Of a DNA stretch of 64,000 nucleotides, positions 42,557-53,760 are shown one piece after another. The notes under the pieces were generated by a model. The model searched no databases, had not been told where the DNA came from, and saw only the letters and a list, made by a program, of their open reading frames with translations. Origin of the DNA: Notospermus geniculatus (taxonomy: Eukaryota > Nemertea > Pilidiophora > Heteronemertea > Lineidae). The stretch lies in NCBI GenBank assembly GCA_002633025.1, contig NMRB01002515.1:1-64000 (forward strand). The letters run 5' to 3'. The first letter of the stretch is position 1, and the number at the start of each line of letters is the position of its first letter. Both the position numbers and the translations under genes were made by a program.

Positions 42557-43259
42557 CTAAAAATATGCAGAGACAATTTTCGGGATACCGTGTAGCGACC
42601 ATGCATTTACATGTTTTTTTTTGTTTTTTTTAACTACAGTACATGCTCAAGGAAAAAAGTACGTCATTTTTGTTGGAATTTTGTACATCAATGTACATCA
42701 ACCCCTGGTGGTAGAATTTTAGCCGACTATTCCACGCAACATATACCAGAAATCCTTATGTTGTAACTTTTTGTATGCGTAAACATCCAAACCTTAACTT
42801 AGTATCCCCCCAAAACTGCAAAGGACTCATTAGAGAAGGAAATTTCTTAAGTGATATGCATAAAACGTCTTAAGGTAAGCCTTGAGCAAGTATTTGCCCT
42901 AAGTCCAAGGAACTAAGGTTATTCATTACAGGCAGTTATGAATTATGCCAAATATCTCACCCAATCGGAGCGACTATTAATTAGTCTAAAAATTGGTTTG
43001 GGTAAATTGATTGCACAATGTTCCCCAGAGAAAGTTCCTTAGTGGCTGAGGAAATTCTTCAGTTTTTTACTCAAAATAGCTTATGCTGAAATGAATAACC
43101 CGAGACTATATGCATTGGACCGAGGTTTCTTCACTTAGTTACCTCTGGAGGTACATGTACCTTAAGATATGATGACAGAGGGAACTTTTTATGCATAACA
43201 CGTAAGAAAAGGATAATTCTCAAAACAAAACTTAAGAGAAATTGGTTCGATTTAAGGAA
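42557..43259. other. Unassigned AT-rich stretch
   Basis: No gene recognised. Contains scattered CTTAAGG/CCTTAAG words and weak internal inversions (42835-43250). Confidence 0.4.
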
Positions 43260-43600
43260 TATAAAATAGAAATCGGGTTTCTAAGGTGAAAGACATTGCT
43301 TCCTACCAGATTCGAACCCACGGACCCTCGCAATGCATCAATCGCCAGCACTAAGGGGCAGCACGCCTTAACCTGAACCACTAAAGATGGTTCAATGGCC
43401 TATGTTAAACGAGGTGTCCACCAGTACCCTGCGAGTAATCCAAACAATCTCCGAACCCAAACAGTTTTATGTTATGCGAGGGGTCACATATAAAGGAGAT
43501 ACAAGTAAAGAATATGAAATAGAAATTGGGTTTCTAAGGTGAAAGTTATTGCTTCCCACCAGATCCGAACCCATGGACCCTCGCAATGAGGTTAGATTTA
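43260..43600 (-). mobile_element. tRNA-like SINE fragments, two partial copies
   Basis: GGGTTTCTAAGGTGAAAG, GCTTCCTACCAGATTCGAAC and GGACCCTCGCAATG occur near 43275-43335 and again near 43528-43590. On the minus strand this gives a B box (GTGGGTTCGAATC), and further on TAGTGGTTCAGGTTAAGGC like an A box with a long extra arm, as in Leu/Ser tRNA. Confidence 0.55.
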
Positions 43601-43852
43601 AGGGAAATTATACAGTGAATATGTTTTATGCATACGGCCGCTAGCTTTGCCCCTGGGGTTAGATATTTAGATATTTGCTTGTGAGATGGGTAGAGACGAT
43701 GTCCCCGCTGGTAAGTCGTGGTGTCCTACGCTTGTCATGCTTGTTGCAGAATCTCGTGACGGATTCCGAAAACAAAGAACATTTGATAGCTGACTATTTT
43801 CAAACAGCAGTCTCACGATATACTGCGGAGTGGAACAGACATATCGGACAGC

Positions 43853-43960
43853 CTAATCTGACATGTCTGAGAGCCAAGAGCCAGAGAGTCAACAGCCAGA
43901 GAGCCAAGAGCCAGAACCTAATTTAAGAGCAAAAACCTAATCTGAGAGCCAAGCTGAAAA
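43853..43960 (+). repeat. GAGAGCCAAGAGCCAG tandem repeats
   Basis: GAGAGCCAAGAGCCA recurs with variants, bounded by CCTAATCTGA. The inverse (CTCAGATTAGG, CTTGGCTC) occurs at 47928-47955 and 49270-49310, on both sides of the element at 47958-49250. Confidence 0.5.
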
Positions 43961-44570
43961 TTATACCTTGCAGCCCCCACTTTTGCTTATGTTTTTTTCA
44001 CATGGTTTTAGTTGTTGTCGGTTATCAGAAAATAGAACCAGCTTGAATTTCACTTTTTTCAGCGCTTAATCTCTGTGTGGATGAAATTCCCAACTTGCAT
44101 AAATGACCTGTTTGCAGAGAGAAAACACCAAAAAGATTGACCAAATAAGCCAATAAGCCGCGACGCCATAATCCGCCCATGGACTAAGCCCCGAAGAGTC
44201 AGATTTCTCCACTTTCTTGCCCTCCTCATTGTTGTTTACATATCCGTTCACATTTACATGTATCTCATTAAATTATCTCATCAACATAGCAACTCAAGCA
44301 CAAAAGGCCAGTTACGCCAGACCTGTTTATCCAAACAGGCTACAAACTTATTGAACCCTTTTCAACAATCCGGAGTGTGACCCTATCTATGTCCTAAACA
44401 TGCGTCATCAACATGCAGGACGTAATCGCTCGCTGATCTGTTTTTGAGGATGTGTATACATGTTCATATATATGTACATATGTTCATATATATGTACATG
44501 TACATGTACCTGTCCTGCAGGATACAAAATAGGCTATAGTAATAAAAAAAGTAAAAAAGTGACTTGTATG
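43961..44570. other. Unassigned, with TACATG/TATATG microsatellite
   Basis: No gene recognised. 44455-44512 is a run of TGTACATG and TTCATATATATGTACAT words. Confidence 0.5.
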
Positions 44571-44572
44571 TA

Positions 44573-45534
44573 CACTCATGGTCAAAAATAAATGGACAGC
44601 AGTTTTTCTTGAATATCTCCAAAGCAATGGGATAGAGAAAATTGGTCCCGACATATATAATAGCAAATTTTCCTGGCTATCTAATGGTATCAACGTCGAA
44701 AAATTCCGCTGAAATCCGCATTTGACAGAAGGGATTTTGTAAAGGTATATTTTTTGCTACTTTTTTATTTGCATGATTTCTTTCAAAATTCTTATATCAC
44801 TGTGTTCTACTCATCGAGGCCTTTCATAATATATCCTAAAATTTCAACTATTCTGTGTAGAAATATGATTTTGAGCCACTTTTATCAAAATATTTTTGGC
44901 CACACGTCCAACACCTTTGACACAGGCCTCTGCACTATTGTGAGTTGTGGTGGTGAATGAAAACTGAGTGTTGTCATTTCTCTTTCACAATGAGTAAAGA
45001 AACCCAGTCTTGGATGAAGGTCGTGTTTGTCATGCAGGGTCAATTTCCATAACAGGCTGCGTCAATTCATTGGATTCCTGGTAGTTGACCAGTTCACAGC
45101 CTGTTGACACCCCGTCAATCCCACAAACTATTCAGTGGCCATTGAGTTTTATCTACCAGCACGACCATTGGGTTCAAGGGGCTCTGTCAAAGGTGTTGCA
45201 AGCATGGGCAACAAAATTTTGATAAAAGTGCCCCAAAATCACATTTCTACACAGAATATTTGAAATAACAGAATATAATATGAAAGGCCTCGATGAGAAG
45301 AACACAGTGATATAAAAATTTTGAATGAAATCGTGCAAATAAGAAAGTAGCAAAAAACATGCCGTTACAAAATTCCTTCTGTCAAATGCGGCTTTCAGCA
45401 GAATTTTTCGACGCTGATACCATTAGATAGCCAGGAAAATTTGCTACAAAATATGTCGGGACCAACTTTCTCCACCCCATTGGTTTGGAGATATTCAAGA
45501 TAAACTGCTGTCCATTTATTTTTGACCATGAGTG
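44573..45534. mobile_element. 962-bp mariner-type long-armed hairpin
   Basis: Ends CACTCATGGTCAAAAATAA and its complement, flanked by TA (44571-44572, 45535-45536). Arms of about 380 bp are near-complementary; a 200-bp spacer has GGTCAATTTCCATAACAGGC and no clear transposase. The terminus (CACTCATGGTCAAAA) is typical of Tc1/mariner elements. Confidence 0.75.
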
Positions 45535-45703
45535 TACATGTATGTGTATGTATCGTTTGGAAGCTTCATAACCCTTGTAGGTCTTTAGCTAAATGAGTCT
45601 ACTTGAACCTGTCTTTAACCAGTGTAATTTCGGCATCAGAAGTGGGGTGCTACTGTCTTTTGTCAAGCCACTGCAGTGGGCGAGGCACTGATAAACAATA
45701 ATG

Positions 45704-45830
45704 AAATGGTCCATGGACCGTGTGCTCACCCGTTTGGACATACATGTAATAGTGTAATGACAGAGAGAAGTACATGTGCATGTCAGTTATGAGCAATCTG
45801 GATCAAGTCATTCCCAAGTGCAGGACTTCA
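45704..45830 (+). repeat. Dispersed repeat fragment
   Basis: Third copy of the repeat at 62-170 (minus) and 886-955; it runs straight into the minisatellite repeat, so it is probably part of that larger family. Confidence 0.6.
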
Positions 45831-47520
45831 GTTACTGTTGGGTTATGCCACCTGGTGGCCATATTGGATGTCCGATCGGGCCAAAACTTCACATGCACAT
45901 AAAGGTCATCTAGAGGGAGTCACATAGCACATTTGAGTGCTCTGGGTCAAGTCGTTCGTGAGTTATAGCACATTTGATGATTTTCGAGTTATGGAAGTTT
46001 AATCAGGCCAAAATTTGATGTGCTTGTAAAGGTCACCTAGAGAGAGGTAAATATCAAGTTTGAGCACTGTGGGTCAAGCCGTTCCTGAGTTATATTATTG
46101 GATGATTTTCAGGTTACGCCACCGGGCGGCCATACTGGATGTCTGATCAGGCTAAAACTTCACATGCACATAAAGGTCATTAGAGGGAGCCATATAGCAC
46201 ATTTGAGCACTCTGGGTCAAGTCGTTCCTGAGTTATAGCACATTTGACGATTTTTGGGTTACGCCACCTGGCGGCCGTATTGGATGTCCGATCGTGCCAA
46301 AACTTCACATGCACATAAGGGACTGTAGCAAAAGTATTTTGAAGCCAAAAAAGACTAAATTTTTCGTTTGGGGGGAGGGGGTCCAAGGGTCATTTCGTCT
46401 TGTTCACAAAAAGTGGCTTCACCCATAAAATGTTCTGCAATGGATGAAAACGATCTTCCGACATTCAAACTTCCTCATTATCAAATATCAGAGTCAGATT
46501 TTATTCTTTTCACAATAGCTGGTATAAAATTCAGGGCTCATGCAGTTACATGTAGATACTTCTTCTTTGAGGGGAGGAAAGTGGCATTTCATTCTATAAT
46601 TACATGTACCGGTACATCACTTACATAACATGCAATAATCATGACTATGGTACCAATGGTAGCCCTCTCCACATGATACCAAGAATTATCTTGGACATAT
46701 TTACTTGCTGACCAGGTTGAAGCCAAAGTTGGCCAAATTTAGTCTCTCGGGGGGAGGGAGGGGGTCAGCTGAGAGACTAAATCATTTAGTCTTTTTTGGC
46801 TTCACATACTTTTGCTACAGTCCCTAAAGGTCAACTAGAGGGTGCCACATAGCATGAGCGCTCTGGGTCAAGTCGTTCCTGAGTTATAGCACATTTGATG
46901 ATTCTCGGGTTACGCAACCTGGTGGCCATATTGGAAGATTAATCAGGCCGAAATTTGACGTACTTGTAAAGGTCATCCAGGGGGATGTAAATATCAAGTT
47001 TGAGCACTCTGGGTCAAGCCGTTCCAGAGTTATAGCACTTGGATTATTTTCAGGTTATGCCACCTGGCGGCCATATTTGATGTCCGATCGGGCCGAAACT
47101 CGGTTTTGTGAAGGTACCCCTCTAATACACGTTTATGCAAGATATGAAGTCGCTCGGTGAAATAATGAAGAACTGTGGCAGGTTCGTTACTTTTGTAGAA
47201 CTTTGACCTCTGTGACCTTGAAAAACAGGTCAAATCAAAAACCTGTTATATATGTTATGTATCCTAATAAGATACACCTATGATAAAAATTTGGAGATGA
47301 TCCAGTCATTAGTTCATCAGTTATTGCACTTTTTGTGTTTTTGGTTTTGGCCACCTGGAGGCCAAGCCAAGAATCGAATCGGACCGAAACTTGGTGTCAT
47401 AGGTCACCTGACCTAGGGGTATATATATACCAAGATTCAGATCAATAGCTTCGGCGGTTACGAAACGTGCCCTGCTAACGGACGACGGACATAGCAGGAC
47501 GATAAAAGCTCTAACGGGTG
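45831..47520 (+). repeat. Minisatellite-bearing dispersed repeat, second copy
   Basis: Units with GCCACCTGGTGGCCATATTG, CATGCACATAAAGGTCA and CAAGTCGTTCCTGAGTTATA start near 45848, 46121 and 46263 with shortened ones between, and continue after the MITE at 46319-46824 (46915, 47059). The tail (TGACCTTGAAAAACAGGTC, GCTAACGGACGACGGAC) matches 35140-35430. Confidence 0.7.
46319..46824. mobile_element. 506-bp Harbinger-type MITE inside a minisatellite unit
   Basis: Ends GGGACTGTAGCAAAAGTA and TACTTTTGCTACAGTCCC, flanked by TAA (46316-46318, 46825-46827). Neighbouring units show the uninterrupted GCACATAAAGGTCA. The inside has mirrored GGGGGAGGG runs and AGCCAAAAAAGACTAAAT/ATTTAGTCTTTTTTGGCT. Confidence 0.85.
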
Positions 47521-47563
47521 AGCAAAAAAGGGAACCTTCTCCCAATTGCTGAATAATCATAAG

Positions 47564-47711
47564 GGGCCGTATGCACCAAGCAAAGATAATCTTGAACTCA
47601 GGTTTAGCCACAACTTTTCCATTGTCAGATCATACTCCAGTAAACCCGAACAATTGAAAAGTTGTGGCTCAACCCGAGTTGAAGATTATCTTCGTTTGGT
47701 GCATACGGCCC
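47564..47711. mobile_element. 148-bp palindromic MITE, AAG target
   Basis: GGGCCGTATGCACCAAGC and its near-complement; arms about 65 bp (AAGATAATCTT, AGCCACAACTTTTC). AAG at 47561-47563 and 47712-47714. Confidence 0.8.
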
Positions 47712-47957
47712 AAGATGCTTTCTCTCAGTACATTGGTAAAGGGAACCAATAAATTCTATGCTGCCCGTACCACAATTCGTTCCAAAATGTTCAGCCTTAG
47801 CCAGTAGGTCATATGAATAAAGACCAGCAAATGCTTTTACTTCAGATTTGTTCAGCATTGCCTAGTGCATTTGTACTGCAAAACTCAAGAAAAAGCATTA
47901 TTATTCAGTGTTATTATTATTCGTATGACTCAATCTTGGCTCACAGATTAGGTTTGG

Positions 47958-49250
47958 TGTTACAACCAGAAATGTAGCCGTAACCGGAAATGTAGCCAAC
48001 CAGAAATGTAGCCGGTTTTTCTACCAGTTACATTTTTACATAGCTGAGTCAACCAGAAATGTAGCGCCGCCCAGAAATGTAGCCCTAACCAGAAATGTAG
48101 CCGGATCGCCCATAAATTTAGCCAAGCCTCTCCCAAGCAGAAATGTAGCTGAACTCGCCCAGAAATGTAGCCGAGGATGCATGTGCTCAGCCCTCTCCTT
48201 CAAATATTGAAATGGACGTATCAGCTTAGCCCCTCCACAACTTGAGCAGGATGCTCAGCCCTCCTCATGTTGAAATAAACGGATCTGCTCAGTCCCCCTC
48301 CACAACCTGAGACGGAATCATCTGCTCTGTCTTCTCCTTTAAATGTTAAAGTGGACACATCTGCTCAGCTCCCGCCTCCACAACTTAAACCGGATGCATC
48401 AGCCCATCCCTCTCCTAAAGTTGCACCATGGACGCATCAGCTCAAGTCCTCCCCTCCACAACTTGAACGGGATGCATCTGCTCAGCCCACAACTTCACAG
48501 GTTGCACCCCAGGTATATTGTGCTCGGCTCTCCTCTTCACTTGAACGGTTGCCAGAGGAAATCTGGATGATGATTATTAAGATAACCATTGATTGGGACA
48601 TTACCATGCTCGGTGTTTTAAGCTGGTGAAGTGCAAACTTGCCTCCTCCTGGAGCGGCGCTCGGATTAATTCCAGGGTGCGACAATAAACACAGAACGTT
48701 AGTGCTGACATTAGCGCAAGGGTTTTTTATCATGGCTAATTATTAACCTCTATAACTTGCCCCAATGATAAGCCCAATGGTGTGAAATACTCGTTGATCA
48801 GCGCATATCATCTGAACGACCCAAAACAGCTAGTGGGCTACGTCCCATTGACATTTTTTCAATGAAGTGTATATTCAGCAAAGAATTTGCTGAAACCGAA
48901 CTCTGGAGAACGGACAAATATTGATATCGGCTCAAAAAAAATTAAAAGGTTTAACGCAACAAAACAACAAACAGCCCCTGCTGTTGGGATCCCGTGATAT
49001 GATATCATAATCAACTTTCGCCCAAACTAGACCGCGGCTACATTTCTGGGCGAGTTCGTCTACATTTCTGGTTGGGAGAGGCTTGGCTACATTTCTGGGC
49101 GATCCGGCTACATTTCTGTCTAGGGCTACAATTCTGGGTGGGGCTACATTTCTGGTTGACACAGCTATGTAAAAACGTAACTGGTAGAAAAACCGGCTAC
49201 ATTTCTGGTTGGCTACATTTTCGGTTACGGCTACATTTCTAGTTGTAACA
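47958..49250. mobile_element. 1.29-kb foldback element with a captured F-box-like segment
   Basis: Ends TGTTACAACCAGAAATG and its near-complement. Each arm (47958-48175, 49030-49250) consists largely of 8-10 copies of CCAGAAATGTAGCC, in mirror orientation. Between them lie a Pro/Ser-rich coding-like repeat and an F-box-like motif (separate entry). No transposase recognised. Confidence 0.65.
48351..48629 (+). pseudogene. Pro-rich repeat followed by F-box-like motif
   Basis: An open frame of 92 codons. Residues 1-54 are degenerate copies of a unit like PPPQLKPDASAHPSPKVAP. Then SSSLERLPEEIWMMIIKI follows, which fits the F-box core (LPxEIWxxII). The repeat extends upstream to about 48180 in changing frames. 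F-box proteins link substrates to SCF ubiquitin ligases; here only the first helices are present and the frame stops 15 residues later. It lies between the mirrored arms of a foldback element, so it looks like a captured host exon. Confidence 0.4.
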
Positions 49251-49540
49251 GGGCTCTTGAATTACATGTACTGGTAGGTTCTCGCTCTTAGCTCTCAGAT
49301 TAGGGTGTCCCAATAGACATCATCGCGTCTAGGCACATCAGTGCGTATAGCAAATCATTGAGGTGATCTCACTGTGATCATATCACAGACATGAAGTCAT
49401 ATTATTGCACAATATGAGGACCAAAATATGCAATGTAACAACAGGCAATAATCCACATGCGATCCGATCGAATCCGATTGTGGTTCAAAACTCTTGCGTG
49501 TAAACGCTACCCAATGCGGTTCAATGTGGATTTAAAAATG

Positions 49541-49795
49541 AAGAATTTCGAAAACACCTTTTTCATGATCAACTGAGTATTATTGAGACTAGCTTTCGAC
49601 CCCTACTAGGTCTTCATCAGGTCGAAAACACCTTTTTCATGATCAACTGAGTATTATTGAGACTAGCTTTCGACCCCTACTAGGTCTTCATCAGGTCTGA
49701 CCTGATGAAGACCTAGTAGGGGTCGAAAGCTAGTCTCAATAATACTCAGTTGATCATGAAAAAGGTGTTTTCGAAATTCTTCATTTTTATATCAT
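49541..49795. repeat. Mirrored retroelement 3'-tail repeats with hammerhead-like core
   Basis: Two direct 74-bp units on the minus strand (period from 49548 to 49622) and one on the plus strand meet head to head near 49697. On its own strand each reads CTGATGAAGACC, TAGTAG, GGGTCGAAAGC, then TCAATAATACTCAGTTGATC, ending near CTTCATTTTTATATCATT. The CTGATGA...GAAA layout matches the LINE 3' end at 7528-7558. Confidence 0.6.
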
Positions 49796-50114
49796 TGCTG
49801 ATCAACACGGCACCCATCAATACGTTTACAATGTGGATTTAAAATGGAATCCACATTCGACCGCATTGGACCACATACGACCAGATTAAAATTATCGTCT
49901 AATAGTCCATGAGCCAGACCCCAAATTTTGCAGTTTGACTACTGATTTAGTATCCAGATCAAACATGAAAATATAGCACCTCTCAGTCTGGTAGGCCGGT
50001 TTAGAATATGAGTTAATTACTATTTGTTGTAAAAACGGCATTTTCTTTGATTTTGATGGATTTGGGGCAAAATTTGACATTTCCGTCATTTCTATGTTAG
50101 AGCGATGTCATATA

Positions 50115-50513
50115 GGGCCGTATTCATAAAGGGTGTTTAGCCTAATCAGCGTACAAGTTCTGCATTACACATGTTATAGGCCTAGAAAACTATTGTCTGA
50201 TGTCTGTATGGTGCTTCACCAGAGGCGTTTAAACGCAGGATAATCACACGCGTACAACATTCCTGCGTTTAAGTCCGAGAGGACAAAGGAAAAGTTAAAC
50301 GATCAAGCAGGCTTGTCTAGAATTTCTCCAACACCTTCTTTTGTCCTCCACACTCAGACGCATGAAAGTTAGACGCGTGTGATTATCTTGTGGGTAAAAT
50401 GCCAGAGATCAGGCAGCATACAGAAGGCAGAACAATAGTTTTCTAGGCCTTTAACCTGTGTAATGCAGAAGTTGTACGCTGATTAGGCTAAACACCCTTT
50501 ATGAATATGGCCC
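50115..50513. mobile_element. 399-bp MITE, ATA target
   Basis: GGGCCGTATTCATAAAGGG and its complement at the right; arms about 80 bp (AGCCTAATCAGCGTACAA). ATA at 50112-50114 and 50514-50516. Inner TTAGACGCGTGTGATTATC and GATAATCACACGCGT also pair. A stretch at 50530-50600 (GGTAATACATTTATAGGGTC) resembles the 6877/32559 core. Confidence 0.75.
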
Positions 50514-51112
50514 ATAATGTTTAAAATATAGGTATCTGACTGAGAGGTGCCATATTCCTATCTATTGGTAATACATTTATAGGGTCTTAACCGACGAGAA
50601 ACAAGTTAGCTGTATATGGACACTTGAATTTGTAATACAAGTCTGTATAAGTATTGCAATGGGATTCCAATGAACGATTTTAAGAATCTTAATTAGGGAT
50701 ATAAAGCTACTGAATTGAAATGTCCATCACGTGATTTCAGACACTTCAGGCATCAGACTGATCAAAAATCCATGTTGGATCTCTTCACTAAATTGGTAAT
50801 CAAACTCAGTCTGGCTCATTGACTATAAACACAAATGAGACCCGAATCCGGATTCATCCGACATCCGCGCATGCGTATTGATGTGGCTTTCTTCCTCCAC
50901 TGACCGCACTTGCTGTGGAGAGATCCACAAGGGTAATTTGAAGTCGGAATGTGACCAGATTAACATACGAGTGTAAACGCTACCCAAAAACATGGTACAC
51001 ATCCGGTCCAGAATGTGGGTCGATCGGATCGAATCTGAATGTGTTTTTTGGCTTGTGGTCTAAACGGCCCTATTATTGCCAATCTTTCTTCCAAACATCA
51101 TGCCAGAAGCAC

Positions 51113-52111
51113 ATGGCCCTATTTTGGGCCCTTTTAGTAATAATATTGATCGTGTATGGCCCACTTCATACTCTAGGTAACACGAAAAATACAATATCCT
51201 GGTTGATCAGAATATCGCGACTGCGGTATTTTATGAGAGAATGGGCTTTGTGTTGTTTGGGAGATATTTTCATTATCATCTCCAAATCTTTTCTGAAATA
51301 TTTGGTCCGCGGAATCGAACTGATATTCAACGGGGAATTAAAATACAGACGCCGTTCCGAGTTCTTAGTGCATGGGCTTATGAGTTATCCCAGCCTTAGT
51401 GGAGATCGCATCGTTGCGAAATTCAGAAATTTCAATGACATTACAGATGACAAATGGACTGCTGTCGACATTCGGGGAAAGAAAGTAGCAACAATTCTGA
51501 TGCCTGCCAATCTGGCGAAACTAACCTATCAACGATTAATTCTTGGAACAGACCGAACCGGGCCTAATAAAGCATTTGCCTCATTATCAAATCACCCACT
51601 TGGTGAAATGGCTCGTTTATTCGTGTTTGATATTTCGTTTGAACGCCTTCGCAAAATATACTTCTTGGTGAATGAAACATGCATAGACTCCAGCCGAGGA
51701 GGGAAGTACCTGCTCTTGAGAGAGGGTTTGATCTTAGTGTCCTCATTCGGCAATCAGCAACCTCGATATGTGTTCACTAAAGAATCTGGCTACAAGGAGA
51801 AGTATCTCTTTCTTGTCGGGGCAGAATCGATGGACTTGACTCAGAACAAGAGGTTAGACGTATGGGATAGATCAAATGATATATTTCTGATTCTTTGTGT
51901 TACGAAGAAACGAAGAGAAACAATACTTTTCAAGATTCCGATTTGTGGGCCGTTGCCAAACCAGAGGTTCCTACGTGTACGATTACAGCCCATAAGTGGG
52001 GTTTTCGAAACGTATTCCTGCACGTCAGCAAATGCCTACGGGGGCTTGGCCGTTTATGATCTTGTTAAAACCAGAAAGTCTGCGTACCACCAAATGTTTT
52101 TAGATAAATAA
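51113..52111 (+). CDS. Unrecognised secreted or membrane-anchored protein, 332 aa
   Basis: The open frame reaches back to 50951, but 50930-51080 looks like repeat sequence (AGTGTAAACGCTACCC also at 49499). The Met at 51113 is followed by a strong signal peptide or anchor (MALFWALLVIILIVYGPL), so I choose that start. The rest is beta-strand-like (ATILMPANLAKLTYQRLILG, EMARLFVFDIS, LLLREGLILVSS, NDIFLILCVT) with few Cys. No family recognised. It lines up in order with the minus-strand ORF at 5662-6684 over most of its length, with low identity, so the two may be a lineage-specific paralogous pair. It is intact with no frameshift and ends in TAA at 52109. No intron is needed. Confidence 0.55.
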   Translation: MALFWALLVIILIVYGPLHTLGNTKNTISWLIRISRLRYFMREWALCCLGDIFIIISKSFLKYLVRGIELIFNGELKYRRRSEFLVHGLMSYPSLSGDRIVAKFRNFNDITDDKWTAVDIRGKKVATILMPANLAKLTYQRLILGTDRTGPNKAFASLSNHPLGEMARLFVFDISFERLRKIYFLVNETCIDSSRGGKYLLLREGLILVSSFGNQQPRYVFTKESGYKEKYLFLVGAESMDLTQNKRLDVWDRSNDIFLILCVTKKRRETILFKIPICGPLPNQRFLRVRLQPISGVFETYSCTSANAYGGLAVYDLVKTRKSAYHQMFLDK

Positions 52112-52344
52112 CAACCTGAATGGAAAGTTCCTGGTCAGTAAAACAGCGTCGTAGAAATAGCTCTGAAGGTTGACAGGTCTGGTTCAGTTAAGTTCTGATT
52201 GGCTGCTTACAATAGATAATGCCTTGACTGATAGGTTGGATAATATGTTGTTCGCCTGGGATATACGAAATGAGAAGAATAGCTGGAAACGTTGTAATGC
52301 AGTGTCGAACCAACTCCATGAAGGATCCTGGTAACCGCTCGTAC

Positions 52345-52915
52345 ACATCAGCAGTAGAGAGGTTGCGCAGCTTTCCGACTCCGACAGACGTGTGACAGGA
52401 ATCAGCGTCCTAGGAATGCAGATCGGCTAAACAATGGCCCGCTATTGTAAGGTTATATTCGAACGGTCATGGTCTCTCTAGCAAAATATTCTAATCCCTC
52501 GCTGAACAATAAGACCGGACTTTGATTCCAGGGCGACTTGGATTCCTTTCACACCGGCTTCAACTACGAGAATGAATTGCAGTCCGCTGTAAAAACGATT
52601 TGACAGACGTTTGCAAATCGTAAAATGCCATAACTTTGTGGCAGAATAATTTTGACTCGTAATCGGAAGTGCACGTAAGTCGCAACTATTATAGTCGGGT
52701 TTCAAGTCGTAAAGACTAGGATTACGACTTCAATATTCATTATTTATCCGCACTTCCGATTTATGAGGCCAAAATTTTCTACCTTCAATTTATGGTGTTT
52801 GACGAATTGAAAACTTCTATCAAATCGTTTTTATCAAGGATGTCCATAGCGGACTGCAGTTCATTCTCGTAGTTGAAGGCGGAGTCGGGCCGCTGTGCAA
52901 CCTTTCTATTCTCGG
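52345..52915. mobile_element. 571-bp foldback element
   Basis: Outer GAGGTTGCGCAGCTTTCC pairs with a diverged AGGTTGCACAGCGGCC complement. Inner TTCAACTACGAGAATGAA, TGCAGTCCGCT and AAAACGATTTGA pair with 52826-52880. Centre: GTCGTAAAGACTAGGATTACGAC hairpin. Confidence 0.6.
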
Positions 52916-53758
52916 CTTCTTAACCAGCTCCATTAAAGCTGAACTGCATGCATAAAACCAAGGCAACGCACGTTTTAAAAAACCGTCGCGCGCCACAGCG
53001 CGGGCAGTACCTGAAATAACCTGGGACACCTGGGTCATGAAACTGGGTCAGCACTGTTTTGGTCAAAACCACTATGCTTGCCTCAAAAATGGGTCAAACG
53101 CTGAAATTTTAAGCAAGGTCGTTATTGGGGAGCTGCCAAGTCTCCTAACTCTATTTGTATTGGTACACTTTTGGCATTCTCGAAACCTGCACATCACTTG
53201 TACTCAAAATCAAACTTTCTAATGATGAGTGTGTTGATGCAGTATAAGCACATAATAAAAGTAAATGATTTCGCTTCTTCGTTATTCTTTATGTGCTTCG
53301 TCATGCCTCCAGTTCGGTATCAATTCCTTAAACCTTTGTGTTTCAAGGACTCAATAAACTATTTGTAATTTGTAATTTGTGATATAGTACAAACAAAATG
53401 GTGGCAGATAATCACGAAATTTTCCAAGAGGTGACTTCGAGACATAAAAAGTGTGGATAATATACTCTTCGATTTGAACCCGAGATAGACTGATGGCTAT
53501 AACTATGTTTTCAAGGAAGCAGACGTGACGTTGACTTTACGGGTATTCCTTTTATATCAGTTGTTATGGTTGTTGCCGACCGGCGATTATATGGGCACGA
53601 AAACCAGATCACGGGCGCTGCCATTTTGATGATCATGTGACCAACAACTGATATTAATGTTGGAATCGTTTCGTTATCAATGTGTTTTAGTATCTAGCTA
53701 TCTAAATATCAGAATGAGTAGCTACAGAAGATGAAATCATATCAGGAAAATAGAAATA
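52916..53758. other. Unassigned stretch
   Basis: No gene or strong repeat recognised. Confidence 0.4.
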
Positions 53759-53760
53759 AA

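Noticed and set aside
43870-43930. CRISPR-like short direct repeats
   Set aside because: GAGAGCCAAGAGCCAG units are adjacent without unique spacers, and the genome is animal.
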